Assembly (NCBI GenBank): GCA_038243605.1
Contig: JBBSQX010000010.1
Span: forward strand, 31,529 to 95,528
Source: Terrimesophilobacter sp038243605
Lineage (GTDB): Bacteria > Actinomycetota > Actinomycetes > Actinomycetales > Microbacteriaceae
DNA: 64,000 nucleotides
Reading direction: 5' to 3'
Part shown: positions 51,501 through 60,923 of the stretch, one piece after another
How positions within the stretch are numbered: position 1 is the stretch's first letter
Layout: every line of letters begins with the position of its first letter
Notes under the pieces: model-generated
What the model saw: the letters and a program-made list of their open reading frames with translations, nothing else
Told to the model about the DNA's origin: nothing
Database searches by the model: none
Position numbers and translations under genes: made by a program

Positions 51501-51578
51501 TTCGGGTTTCGGCCCGCACCGGCGAGCCGACCATCACTGTCGATCGCCCGCACCCCCTCAGCACGAAGAGAGACTGCC

Positions 51579-54131
51579 GTGGCACACCATCACGATGACG
51601 AGACGCCCGAGTACGACGTCGCCCAAATCCAAGAAAAATGGCAACCGATCTGGGACAAGCTCGATCCGTTTAGAACGGCAGACTCGGATGATCCGCGTCC
51701 GACAAAATATGTGCTCGACATGTTTCCGTACCCGTCAGGTGACCTGCACATGGGCCACGCGGAGGCGTACGCGTTTGGGGACATCGTTGCGCGGTACTGG
51801 CGACTGCGGGGTTTCAACGTTTTGCATCCGATCGGCTGGGACTCCTTCGGGCTTCCCGCAGAGAACGCCGCGATAGAGCGTGGAACCGACCCTCGTACGT
51901 GGACGTACGAAAACATTGCGCAGCAAAAACGCAGCATGAAGCTGTACGCCACCTCGTTTGACTGGGGTCGCGTTCTGCACACGAGTGACCCGGAGTACTA
52001 CCGTTGGAACCAGTGGCTGTTCCTGAAATTATTTGAAAAGGGCCTCGCGTATCGCAAGGCATCCTGGGTGAACTGGTGCCCGCAAGATCAGACCGTTCTT
52101 GCGAATGAGCAAGTCATCGATGGCGCGTGCGAGCGCTGCGGGACGATCGCGATCAAGAAGAAGCTCACGCAGTGGTACTTCAAGATCACCGACTACGCAG
52201 ACCGCTTGTTAGATGATCTTGACCAGCTTGAGGGCTCGTGGCCTCACAAGGTGCTGCAAATGCAGCGCAACTGGATCGGTCGCTCGGTTGGTGCGGATGT
52301 CGACTTCGTTATTGAGGGTCGCGACGACCCTTTGACGGTATTCACGACTCGACCAGACACTCTCGCTGGCGCCACCTTCATGGTGGTTGCCCCCGATTCA
52401 GATCTCGCTGCTGAGCTCGTCGCAGGCGCAACGCCCGCGGTGCGTGCAGCGTTCGAGACCTACCTCACGCAGGTGCAGAAGAACACTGAGATTGAGCGGC
52501 AGGATGCGTCTCGCCCGAAGACGGGTGTTTCTCTTGGCCGCTTCGCCATCAACCCCGTCAACGGTGAGCGGGTGCCGATTTGGTCGGCCGACTACGTGCT
52601 GGCCGATTACGGTCACGGTGCGATCATGGCCGTTCCCGCACACGATCAGCGCGACCTCGATTTTGCAAAGAAGTTTGATCTTCCCATTCGTGTGGTCGTT
52701 GATACGACCGCTGCTGCTGCCGGTAGCCAGAAGCCGGCGGCAGGTGACGGAGAAATCGTCGATATCGAGTCACTTGACCCTGCCGTTACCGGCATCGCTC
52801 TCACGGGTGATGGTCGCATGATCAACTCGGGGCCGCTCGATGGGCTCGGCAAAACGGATGCCATCGCGAAGACGACGGAGATTCTCGAGAACGCGGGAAC
52901 CGGGCGTTCGACCACCAACTTCCGTTTGCGCGATTGGCTCATCTCCCGCCAGCGGTACTGGGGCACCCCGATCCCGATCATTCACGGCGCGGATGGGGAG
53001 CTCATTCCCGTTCCGGATGAGCAGCTTCCGCTGGAACTTCCCTCTGCAGAGGGTCTAGATCTCAAGCCGAAGGGCTCCTCTCCTCTTGGCGGTGACGAAG
53101 AGTGGATGTCGGTGACGAATCCCGTCGACGGCACCCCAGCGCGCCGCGACCCCGACACAATGGACACGTTCGTGGACAGCTCGTGGTACTTCTTGCGCTT
53201 CCTGAACTCTCACGATGCGACCAAGGCTTTTGATCCAGCAGAGGCCGCAAAATGGGCGCCCGTTGACCAGTACGTCGGCGGCGTAGAGCACGCAATTTTG
53301 CACCTGCTATACGCGAGGTTCATCACGAAGGTGCTTCACGACATGGGGTACCTGAACTTCACTGAGCCGTTCAGCGCGCTGCTGAACCAGGGCATGGTGC
53401 TCTCTGGTGGCTCCAAGATGAGTAAACGATCTGGGGGAGTGAGCTTCAGCGGTGAGGTTGCGGCGCACGGTGTTGACAGCATCCGGCTCACTCTTGCCTT
53501 CGCGGGTCCACCAGAAGACTCGATCAACTGGGAAGACCTTTCACCAGCGGCATCCGCAAAATTCTTGGCGCGGGCGTGGCGACTCTCGGACGACGTGTCG
53601 AGCACGCCTGACGTGAGTGTCTCAGATGGTGATGTCGCGCTGCGCAAGCACACGCACCGTTTCCTTGCCGACATGCCCGGCCTGTCGGAGTCGTTAAAGT
53701 TCAACGTCGTGATCGCCAGGATCATGGATCTTGTGAACGTGACCCGCAAGGCGATCGACAGCGGGCCTGGGGCGGCGGATGCTGCCGTGCGCGAAGCGGT
53801 AGAAGTGATCACGATCGCGCTCGGCATGTTTGCCCCGTACACCGCAGAAGAGATGTGGGAAAAACTCGGCCACGAGCCGACGGTGGCCTTCGCCGGCTGG
53901 CGCGCTCCTGAACCTGAATTGCTGATCGCCGAGTCTGTGACGTGCGTTGTACAGGTGAATGGCAAGCTTCGCGACCGGATTGAGGTGAGTCCGGATGCGA
54001 GTGCCGACGATCTCGAGGCGAGTGCTCGTGTGCTTGCCTCTGTTGTGAGGTCAGTGGGCGACAGCGAGATCGTGAAGGTCATTGTTCGTGCTCCCCGGTT
54101 GGTCAACATCGTTACAGCCCCATCGGCCTAA
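51579..54131 (+). CDS. leuS: Leucyl-tRNA synthetase
   Basis: The 850-aa class I enzyme has HIGH as HMGH in PYPSGDLHMGHAEAYAFGD (about 57-60) and KMSKR in SKMSKRSGGVSF (about residue 613). The CP1 editing domain carries DTLAGATFMVV. C-terminal VQVNGKLRDRIEV is the usual final domain. GTG start after AAGAGAGA. It is independent of the pabB gene 78 nt upstream, with no visible terminator between. Confidence 0.97.
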   Translation: MAHHHDDETPEYDVAQIQEKWQPIWDKLDPFRTADSDDPRPTKYVLDMFPYPSGDLHMGHAEAYAFGDIVARYWRLRGFNVLHPIGWDSFGLPAENAAIERGTDPRTWTYENIAQQKRSMKLYATSFDWGRVLHTSDPEYYRWNQWLFLKLFEKGLAYRKASWVNWCPQDQTVLANEQVIDGACERCGTIAIKKKLTQWYFKITDYADRLLDDLDQLEGSWPHKVLQMQRNWIGRSVGADVDFVIEGRDDPLTVFTTRPDTLAGATFMVVAPDSDLAAELVAGATPAVRAAFETYLTQVQKNTEIERQDASRPKTGVSLGRFAINPVNGERVPIWSADYVLADYGHGAIMAVPAHDQRDLDFAKKFDLPIRVVVDTTAAAAGSQKPAAGDGEIVDIESLDPAVTGIALTGDGRMINSGPLDGLGKTDAIAKTTEILENAGTGRSTTNFRLRDWLISRQRYWGTPIPIIHGADGELIPVPDEQLPLELPSAEGLDLKPKGSSPLGGDEEWMSVTNPVDGTPARRDPDTMDTFVDSSWYFLRFLNSHDATKAFDPAEAAKWAPVDQYVGGVEHAILHLLYARFITKVLHDMGYLNFTEPFSALLNQGMVLSGGSKMSKRSGGVSFSGEVAAHGVDSIRLTLAFAGPPEDSINWEDLSPAASAKFLARAWRLSDDVSSTPDVSVSDGDVALRKHTHRFLADMPGLSESLKFNVVIARIMDLVNVTRKAIDSGPGAADAAVREAVEVITIALGMFAPYTAEEMWEKLGHEPTVAFAGWRAPEPELLIAESVTCVVQVNGKLRDRIEVSPDASADDLEASARVLASVVRSVGDSEIVKVIVRAPRLVNIVTAPSA

Positions 54132-54273
54132 CGAGCGTGCGAGAGCTTTACGCTCGAACACAGCGACGAGCCTCGAGAGTGTGACGCTTCAGTAACACCT
54201 CCTCCACAAACGTAGTCCCGGAGTATATTTCGCTCGTGGTCGGATGTTTGACGTGAGGGTCTGCCGTGACTCG

Positions 54274-54279
54274 TAGCGT
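54274..54279 (+). promoter_or_regulatory. -10 box of a leaderless promoter (comEA)
   Basis: TAGCGT ends 6 nt before the ATG at 54286. TTGACG lies further upstream with a 20-bp spacer, too long for a normal -35. Confidence 0.5.
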
Positions 54280-54285
54280 CGATGC

Positions 54286-54981
54286 ATGCCATCTGCCGAT
54301 CCTCTTGCGGCCTCGCGCTCCTCCCGCTTTCGGGTGGGGCTTGGGGCAGCAGTCATCCTGGTGCTCGTCGGGATTGGCGTCGCGGTCTTAGTGGTGGCGC
54401 TCGGGGCTGGGGCTGGGCACAGTGACGTTGTAGAAGACCCCTCACCTGGTGCGAGCGACGGCGTGCGAGGTGCCAACGGTGGTGGGGCGATGCGTGGCGA
54501 TGTGGCCCACAGTGGTGAGGTCCGGGATGGTGAGACGCAACCTAGCTCAGGGGCATACATCTATGTACACGTGCTGGGGGCTGTCAACCAGCCGGGGCTC
54601 TACTCTTTTCGCGAGGGAGACCGCGCTATCGACGCCGTTGCGGCGGCTGGGGGCTACACCGAGGAGGCAGACCGGCAGTCCCTAAACCTTGCGCGGTTCC
54701 TGTCGGATGGCGAGCAGATTGTGGTTCCCACTCAGAGCGAAACAGCGAGCGGCGCTGCACTGAACTCCGCAAGCCCTTACGCCGACGGTGGAAAAGTCAA
54801 TCTCAACACTGCGGATTCTGCGGCACTCGAGTCACTTCCGAGGGTGGGTCCTGCGCTCGCCACACGCATCATCGCCTGGAGGGACGAGAATGGCCGATTC
54901 GCCTCCGTGGAAGACCTTATGAGCGTCTCCGGAATTGGCGACAAGACGTTTGCGGGCCTCAAAGACCTCGTGACAGTGTGA
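54286..54981 (+). CDS. comEA: DNA-binding competence protein ComEA
   Basis: The 231-aa protein has one N-terminal membrane helix (about 17-41), an acidic linker, an SLBB domain (YIYVHVLGAVNQPGLYSFRE, about 86-145) and two C-terminal helix-hairpin-helix motifs (VNLNTADSAALESLPRVGPA, SVEDLMSVSGIGDKTFAGL). It holds incoming DNA outside the membrane. Its stop overlaps the GTG of comEC by 4 nt. Confidence 0.94.
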   Translation: MPSADPLAASRSSRFRVGLGAAVILVLVGIGVAVLVVALGAGAGHSDVVEDPSPGASDGVRGANGGGAMRGDVAHSGEVRDGETQPSSGAYIYVHVLGAVNQPGLYSFREGDRAIDAVAAAGGYTEEADRQSLNLARFLSDGEQIVVPTQSETASGAALNSASPYADGGKVNLNTADSAALESLPRVGPALATRIIAWRDENGRFASVEDLMSVSGIGDKTFAGLKDLVTV

Positions 54982-57305
54982 TCGCTGACGCACGGCTTGT
55001 CATACCGGCAGTGTTTGGCGCGGTTATCGTGGGTGTTTTCATTGGACTCCCTGAATTCCTCAACGCCGTAAGCATTGGTATGTGGGTGAGCGTTGGCGTC
55101 GTCATTTCTGCCGCATTCTTCGTGCCTAGGTGGCGCAGCCTTCTGGCCACAGTTGCTGTCACGGGTGCCGTCGCCGCGTTGCTTCTCACGAGCGCCGCCG
55201 TGCACACTTCCGCGCGTAATCCTGCCGTGCTCGTCGACGCGGCAAGTGCGAACAGGTTCGTGACAGTGGTTGCCATTATGGACGCAGAGGTTGCCTCCGA
55301 CTCACCGTCGCAGCACACGCCCGTCACGATTACAGATGTCACCGTTGGCCCTGTCAGCGTGCACGGAACGGCGATTCCGGCGCTCGTCTTCGGCAACCTT
55401 CCCTCCGCAGGCATAGGCACTCGCGTCGCGGTATCAGGAAATATCACCAACACGCAACCAGGCGACCGAACGGCCTACCTGATGTTTGCGAAGGGGAGAA
55501 CGCAGACGATCGATCAGCCACCGTGGTTTCTCAACTGGTCCAATGACCTTCGTGCCGGATTCCGGGCCGCCGCAGCGAAGTTGCCGGGCGATGGAGGAGC
55601 GTTGCTACCCGGGCTCGCGATTGGAGATACGAGAGCCGTCAGCACAACACTCGACGACGCGATGAAGGCCACGTCGCTGAGCCACCTCACTGCGGTATCT
55701 GGAGCCAATTGCGCCGTCGTTGTGGGGCTCATCATGCTTCTTGGTGGTGCGCTGGGCGTATCGCGCGGGGTTCGCATCGCGATGGCGCTCGTCGTGCTCG
55801 CCGGCTTTGTTGTGCTTGTCACCCCAGATGCCAGCGTGCTTCGCGCCGCGGTGATGGCTGCGCTCGTGTTGTTCGCGCTCGCGGGTGGCCGGCCATCGCG
55901 GGGTCTTCCGGTGCTGAGCCTTGCCATCATCGTGCTTCTTGCCTTTGACCCGTGGCTTTCTCGAGACTACGGCTTCATCCTTTCTGTTCTCGCTACAGCG
56001 GGGCTCCTTGTGTTGGCTGGCCCGATCGCCGGAGTGCTTTCTCGATGGTTGCCAGACTCTCTGGCCATTCTCGTGGCAATACCGCTGGCCGCTCAGTTGG
56101 CATGCCAGCCCGTGCTCATCCTGTTGAACCCGGCAATCCCCGTGTACGGGGTGATTGCCAACATTCTGGCGGAGCCGGCAGCACCGATCGCCACGGTGCT
56201 CGGGCTGCTGGCGTGTGTGTGTCTTCCGTTCGCGCCGCCGGCGGCAACGGTTGCGCTTTCCATCGCATGGTTGCCGTCAGCGTGGATTGCCGCCATCGCT
56301 CACTTCTTTGCCACCGCACCCGGTGCACAGGCACCGTGGATTGAAGGTGGTGTCGGCACAATCGTGCTGTCAGTGGTCACCGCACTGGTGTTAATCGCGA
56401 GCCTGCGCAGGAGGTCCCGTGGAACAAGAATCATCACCGCCGCTCTTCTGCTGTGCGTTGCTTGCTACGGCGGGGTGGCCGTTGGTGCAGCGTTCGGGCG
56501 CGCGGCTTCGTACCCGCCTTCATGGCAGATCGCCGCGTGTGATGTCGGGCAGGGGGATGCTGTTCTTGTGCGCAGTAAAGGGTTTGTCGCACTGATTGAC
56601 ACTGGACCGCAGCCGAAGGCCCTCACAAAGTGCCTGGATGACTTGGGAATAGATCGCATCCAGCTTCTGATTCTGAGTCACTATGACCTCGACCATGTTG
56701 GTGGCACATCGGCCGTGTTCGGCAAGGTTGATCGAGCACTGGTGGGCCCTGCGTCGGACGAAAGCGATACGGATCTCCGTGACTCACTCGTGCGCGCTGG
56801 AGCCGAAGTGTCGGAAGTATCGAGAGGGGAACACGGGTTGCTGGGCGACATGAGTTGGGATGTTTTGTGGCCACCATCGCGAACTGGTGCCGTAGAGCCC
56901 GGCAATGACGCAAGCGTGACGGTGCGCTTTGATGGCGTGGGGCAATGTGAAGAGGGGTGCTTGAGCTCGCTGTTTCTTGGCGATCTAGGGGAAGAGCCAC
57001 AGTCCAGAATGTTCGGAGTTGCGCATCCGGCGCCTATCGATGTGGTGAAGGTTGCCCACCATGGCTCTGGCGACCAGTCGCAGCGGCTTTATGAGCGGGT
57101 GCAGGCTCGACTGGGAATCATCAGCGTCGGGGCGCAGAACTCCTACGGTCACCCCACAGACCGGCTTCTGGGTATTCTCTCGAGTGTGGGCACCAAGATC
57201 ACTCGCACAGATCTTGAGGGAATGATCCTGGTGTCCGCGACATCTGAGGGTGGGATCACCGTGTGGACGGAGCATCCGCCACCCCGTGACGTTGGCACAC
57301 ATTAG
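54978..57305 (+). CDS. comEC: DNA-uptake channel protein ComEC
   Basis: The 775-aa protein has an N-terminal OB-like domain, the multi-helix competence domain (HLTAVSGANCAVVVGLIMLL, about residue 235), and a C-terminal metallo-beta-lactamase domain (ACDVGQGDAVLVRSKG, HYDLDHVGGTSAVF at about 567, KVAHHGSGDQS). It transports single-stranded DNA. Both comEA and comEC are intact, so the machinery core is present, but no type IV pilus genes are in the window. Confidence 0.95.
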   Translation: MIADARLVIPAVFGAVIVGVFIGLPEFLNAVSIGMWVSVGVVISAAFFVPRWRSLLATVAVTGAVAALLLTSAAVHTSARNPAVLVDAASANRFVTVVAIMDAEVASDSPSQHTPVTITDVTVGPVSVHGTAIPALVFGNLPSAGIGTRVAVSGNITNTQPGDRTAYLMFAKGRTQTIDQPPWFLNWSNDLRAGFRAAAAKLPGDGGALLPGLAIGDTRAVSTTLDDAMKATSLSHLTAVSGANCAVVVGLIMLLGGALGVSRGVRIAMALVVLAGFVVLVTPDASVLRAAVMAALVLFALAGGRPSRGLPVLSLAIIVLLAFDPWLSRDYGFILSVLATAGLLVLAGPIAGVLSRWLPDSLAILVAIPLAAQLACQPVLILLNPAIPVYGVIANILAEPAAPIATVLGLLACVCLPFAPPAATVALSIAWLPSAWIAAIAHFFATAPGAQAPWIEGGVGTIVLSVVTALVLIASLRRRSRGTRIITAALLLCVACYGGVAVGAAFGRAASYPPSWQIAACDVGQGDAVLVRSKGFVALIDTGPQPKALTKCLDDLGIDRIQLLILSHYDLDHVGGTSAVFGKVDRALVGPASDESDTDLRDSLVRAGAEVSEVSRGEHGLLGDMSWDVLWPPSRTGAVEPGNDASVTVRFDGVGQCEEGCLSSLFLGDLGEEPQSRMFGVAHPAPIDVVKVAHHGSGDQSQRLYERVQARLGIISVGAQNSYGHPTDRLLGILSSVGTKITRTDLEGMILVSATSEGGITVWTEHPPPRDVGTH

Positions 57306-57335
57306 GCTTGATCGACGGCAGGGAGAGGTAGGCGG

Positions 57336-58340
57336 ATGGCAGCGCGGAGCGCAGCAATTCCACAAGTGACGTGGGATCGAGTGAGACCGGCGCCAGTAGT
57401 TCTTGTGTCGGGCACAGAAAACTTTCTCGCCGACCGGGCAATATCGCTTCTGCGGGACATCCTTCGAGCCGAAGACGCGAGCCTCGAAGTGAGCGATATT
57501 GCGGCCGATACTTACTCACCTGGTGAACTTGCGACGCTCGCGAGCCCCTCACTGTTTGGGGAACCGCGGCTCGTTCGGGCCGCCGGCGTCGAGAAGTGCA
57601 CGGACGCTTTCATCACCGAAACTTTGTCATACCTCGAGGCACCAGCACAGGACTGTTATCTTGTCCTGCGCCATGCCGGAGGCGTGCGCGGAAAGAAGCT
57701 GCTGGATGCCCTGCGGGGTGGGCTTGGTGGCGGCATCGAAATTGCGTGTATCGAGATGAAGAAAGACTCCGACCGTACCGCTTTTGTCATGGCCGAGTTT
57801 CGGGCAGCGGGTCGAAAAATTTCTGCGGGAGCAGTGCGGGCGCTCAATGAGGCATTCGCTGGAGATATTGCCGAGTTGGCGGCGGCGTGCCGACAGCTGC
57901 TTGCCGACTCTGCCGAAGAAATTTCAGAGTCGATCGTCGCAAAGTATTACTCCGGCCGTATCGAAACGAATGCATTCCGTGTCGCAGACATCGCGATTGC
58001 TGGTCGCCATGGAGAGGCCCTTGTTCTCTTGCGTCACGCGCTTGCTTCGGGCGCAGACCCAGTGCCCATGGTCGCGGCTTTTGCGATGAAGTTGCGCACC
58101 ATGGCCAAGGTGTCGGGAGCGAGAGGCAGTTCGGGCCAATTGGCGGGCGAATTTGGCATGGCCCCGTGGCAGGTCGATCGCGCCAAGCGTGATCTTCAAG
58201 GTTGGAGCGAAGAGGGGCTTGCCCGCGCTATTTCCGTGTTAGCCGAAACTGATGCTCAGGTGAAGGGTGAGGCTCGCGATCCGGTGTTTGCCCTTGAACG
58301 CATGGTCAACGTGGTGAGCGCTCGCGGAGCGCAAGCGTAG
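57336..58340 (+). CDS. holA: DNA polymerase III subunit delta
   Basis: The 334-aa clamp-loader subunit has SGTENFLADRAISLL, LASPSLFGEPRLVRAAGVEK and a C-terminal helical domain (MVAAFAMKLRTMAKVSGARG, MAPWQVDRAKRDLQGWSEEG). GGGAGAGG precedes the ATG. It lies after comEC in most actinobacteria. Confidence 0.95.
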   Translation: MAARSAAIPQVTWDRVRPAPVVLVSGTENFLADRAISLLRDILRAEDASLEVSDIAADTYSPGELATLASPSLFGEPRLVRAAGVEKCTDAFITETLSYLEAPAQDCYLVLRHAGGVRGKKLLDALRGGLGGGIEIACIEMKKDSDRTAFVMAEFRAAGRKISAGAVRALNEAFAGDIAELAAACRQLLADSAEEISESIVAKYYSGRIETNAFRVADIAIAGRHGEALVLLRHALASGADPVPMVAAFAMKLRTMAKVSGARGSSGQLAGEFGMAPWQVDRAKRDLQGWSEEGLARAISVLAETDAQVKGEARDPVFALERMVNVVSARGAQA

Positions 58341-58410
58341 CGGCAACGCCCATTCACCAAACTCTTCCAAAAACGAGAACCGCACGCCTACGAGCTCCTC
58401 GGGTCCAAAC

Positions 58411-58440
58411 GAAAAACGCCCCGACCAAAGGTCAGAGCGT
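58411..58440 (-). terminator. Intrinsic terminator of rpsT
   Basis: On the minus strand ACGCTCTGACC (58440-58430) pairs with GGTCGGGGCGT (58426-58416), two T-G pairs, loop TTT, followed by TTTT. It lies 65-95 nt after the rpsT stop. Confidence 0.75.
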
Positions 58441-58477
58441 CATCGATGAACAATTGCGCGAACGCAGACTGCAAAGC

Positions 58478-58499
58478 TTGCAAACTGAGTAGTTTGCAA
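58478..58499. repeat. AT-rich perfect hairpin just after rpsT
   Basis: TTGCAAACT (58478-58486) and AGTTTGCAA (58491-58499) form a perfect 9-bp stem with a GAGT loop, 5 nt beyond the rpsT stop. A nearby TGCAA/TTGCA offers an alternative pairing. No T-run follows, so it is more likely mRNA 3' structure than terminator. Confidence 0.55.
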
Positions 58500-58504
58500 A
58501 GAAC

Positions 58505-58765
58505 TTACAGTGCAGCAACCTGCTTCGCCATGGACGACTTGCGGTTTGCTGCCTGGTTCTTGTGCATGACACCCTTGGTCGCGGCCTTGTCGAGCTTGCG
58601 GCTTGCAACGGCGAGGGAGGCAGCGGCGACCTTCTTGTCACCCGACGTGATCGCTTCGCGCGTGGCGCGGATCGCGGTCTTGACCTCGCTCTTGACGGCC
58701 TTGTTGCGCTCGGTCGCCTTGCGGTTGGTGCCGATGCGCTTGATCTGCGACTTAATGTTTGCCAC
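58505..58765 (-). CDS. rpsT: 30S ribosomal protein S20
   Basis: The 86-aa basic helical protein MANIKSQIKRIGTNRKATER is the S20 signature; KAATKGVMHKNQAANRKSSM closes it. GTG start after AAAAGG. The gene is divergent from lepA, the usual order. The leader carries three 17-bp tandem repeats. Confidence 0.97.
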   Translation of the reverse strand: MANIKSQIKRIGTNRKATERNKAVKSEVKTAIRATREAITSGDKKVAAASLAVASRKLDKAATKGVMHKNQAANRKSSMAKQVAAL

Positions 58766-58781
58766 GGTGAACCTTTTCGTT

Positions 58782-58832
58782 GTTGTCGTGCAGTCTGAGT
58801 TGTCGTGCAGTCTGAGTTGTCGTGCAGTCTGA
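58782..58832 (-). repeat. Three perfect 17-bp tandem repeats in the rpsT leader
   Basis: The plus-strand unit GTTGTCGTGCAGTCTGA occurs at 58782, 58799 and 58816. In rpsT mRNA sense they read TCAGACTGCACGACAAC. They lie 17-67 nt before the start codon, so they are in the 5' UTR or promoter of rpsT. Confidence 0.92.
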
Positions 58833-59056
58833 TGTCACGGCCGAAAGGCCGGGAGAGTCGATGTGACCCGCGATCCGCAATACATCCGAGTGGATGGCGC
58901 GCGGGGGCCAACAGGTAACTTTATCAGACACTTTGCGATGAGGCGACACAATCCTTGCGCTAGGGCGCAGGCTGTGGCGCAAGACATGGGAGAATCACTT
59001 ACTAGCAATCCAACTTTTATTGGTATCACTGAATTCATGAGCAACCAGAGGAACGC
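58833..59056. other. Divergent promoter region rpsT / lepA
   Basis: No gene is supported. CGGCC-GAAA-GGCCG (58838-58851) is a small hairpin with GNRA loop. CTTGCGC (58954-58960) and GCGCAAG (58977-58983) are inverted repeats 16 nt apart in the lepA leader. Clear -35/-10 pairs could not be fixed for either gene. Confidence 0.4.
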
Positions 59057-60922
59057 GTGAGCCCCAAAGCACTGAAGGCACTAGAGCCTGCGGCGACTGA
59101 TCCAGCGTTCATCCGCAACTTTTGTATCATCGCGCACATCGATCACGGCAAGTCGACCTTGGCCGACCGCATGCTGCAAATTACGGGCGTGGTGAGCGAC
59201 AGAGACATGCGCGCTCAGTATTTGGACCGCATGGACATTGAGCGCGAGCGTGGAATCACGATCAAAAGCCAGGCGGTGCGGATGCCGTGGGCGCGTGGCG
59301 TCGATGGCGCAAAGCCGCAGACTTACGCCTTGAACATGATCGATACTCCCGGTCACGTTGACTTCACGTATGAGGTTTCTCGCAGCCTCGCGGCCTGCGA
59401 GGGCGCCGTGCTCTTGGTGGATGCCGCGCAGGGCATTGAGGCGCAGACTCTTGCGAATCTCTACCTTGCGCTTGCCAACGATCTCGAGATCATTCCTGTT
59501 TTGAACAAGATTGATCTTCCTGCTGCCGACCCTGAGAAGTATGCGAAAGAAATCGCGGGCCTCATCGGCGGCAGCCCGAACGACGTTCTTCGGGTCAGCG
59601 GCAAGACCGGTCTAGGCGTTGAGGAACTTCTTGACCGGGTGGTGGAGCGCATCCCCGCTCCGAAGGGGGACCCGAACGCCCCTGCCCGTGCCATGATTTT
59701 CGATTCCGTGTACGACAGCTATCGCGGTGTGGTTACCTACGTTCGGATGATTGATGGCTCGTTTTCTCCACGTGAGCGCATTCAGATGATGTCGACCAAA
59801 TCGACGCACGAACTGCTGGAGATTGGAGTGAGCTCCCCGGAGCCCACTCCTACTAAGGGCCTCGGTGTTGGTGAGGTTGGCTACCTTATTACCGGCGTGA
59901 AAGATGTTCGGCTTTCCAAGGTCGGCGACACCATTACTAACGCGATGAAGCCCGCCACGAAAGCACTCCCCGGTTATACCGAGCCAAAACCCATGGTGTT
60001 CTCGGGTCTTTATCCGATTGACGGCAGTGACTACCCAGTTCTTCGTGAGGCGCTCGACAAGTTGAAGCTTTCGGATGCTGCGCTGGCGTACGAACCTGAG
60101 ACGTCTGTTGCGCTCGGGTTCGGTTTCCGTTGTGGGTTCCTTGGTTTGCTTCATCTTGAGATCATCACGGAGCGCCTAGAGCGTGAGTTCGGTCTCGACA
60201 TGATCACGACGGCGCCGTCGGTAATTTACGAGGTGACTAGTGACGATGGGAAGACAGTCACTGTCACGAACCCGAGCGAGTTCCCTGGCGGCAAAATCGC
60301 GAGTGTGACAGAGCCGATGGTGAAAGCCTCTATCCTTGCGCCGAAGGACTTTGTTGGAACAATCATGGAGCTCTGTCAGGGCCGCCGCGGAACCATGCTG
60401 GGAATGGAATATCTCGGTGAAGACCGTGTGGAACTCCACTACACGATGCCACTTGGTGAGATTGTGTTCGACTTTTTCGACCAGTTGAAGAGTCGCACTC
60501 AGGGGTATGCGAGCCTCGACTACGAGCCTCAGGGTAACGCGGAGGCTGACCTCGTGAAGGTTGACATTCTGCTTCGGGGTGAGCAGGTTGACGCGTTCAG
60601 CGCGGTAGTTCACCGCGACAAGGCCTATGCGTACGGCGTTCTCATGACGGGTCGCTTGCGCGAATTGATTCCTCGCCAGCAGTTTGAGGTTCCCATTCAA
60701 GCCGCTATTGGTGCGCGCATCATCGCTCGCGAAAGCATTCGGGCGATGCGCAAAGACGTTTTGGCGAAGTGTTACGGCGGTGACATTAGTCGCAAGCGTA
60801 AGCTTCTCGAGAAGCAAAAAGAGGGCAAGAAGCGCATGAAGATGGTCGGCCGGGTGGAGGTTCCACAGGAGGCGTTCATCGCAGCCCTGTCTGGCGACAC
60901 GGAGAAGAAGGAAAAGAAGTAG
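59057..60922 (+). CDS. lepA: Elongation factor 4
   Basis: The 621-aa translational GTPase has G1 AHIDHGKSTLADR, G3 DTPGHVDFTYEVSRS and G4 NKIDLP, and the LepA C-terminal domain (ARESIRAMRKDVLAKCYGGD, RKRKLLEKQKEGKKRMK). It helps initiation/back-translocation on stalled ribosomes. GTG start with AGAGGAAC. One base separates it from the DUF1990 gene. Confidence 0.97.
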   Translation: MSPKALKALEPAATDPAFIRNFCIIAHIDHGKSTLADRMLQITGVVSDRDMRAQYLDRMDIERERGITIKSQAVRMPWARGVDGAKPQTYALNMIDTPGHVDFTYEVSRSLAACEGAVLLVDAAQGIEAQTLANLYLALANDLEIIPVLNKIDLPAADPEKYAKEIAGLIGGSPNDVLRVSGKTGLGVEELLDRVVERIPAPKGDPNAPARAMIFDSVYDSYRGVVTYVRMIDGSFSPRERIQMMSTKSTHELLEIGVSSPEPTPTKGLGVGEVGYLITGVKDVRLSKVGDTITNAMKPATKALPGYTEPKPMVFSGLYPIDGSDYPVLREALDKLKLSDAALAYEPETSVALGFGFRCGFLGLLHLEIITERLEREFGLDMITTAPSVIYEVTSDDGKTVTVTNPSEFPGGKIASVTEPMVKASILAPKDFVGTIMELCQGRRGTMLGMEYLGEDRVELHYTMPLGEIVFDFFDQLKSRTQGYASLDYEPQGNAEADLVKVDILLRGEQVDAFSAVVHRDKAYAYGVLMTGRLRELIPRQQFEVPIQAAIGARIIARESIRAMRKDVLAKCYGGDISRKRKLLEKQKEGKKRMKMVGRVEVPQEAFIAALSGDTEKKEKK

Positions 60923-60923
60923 C

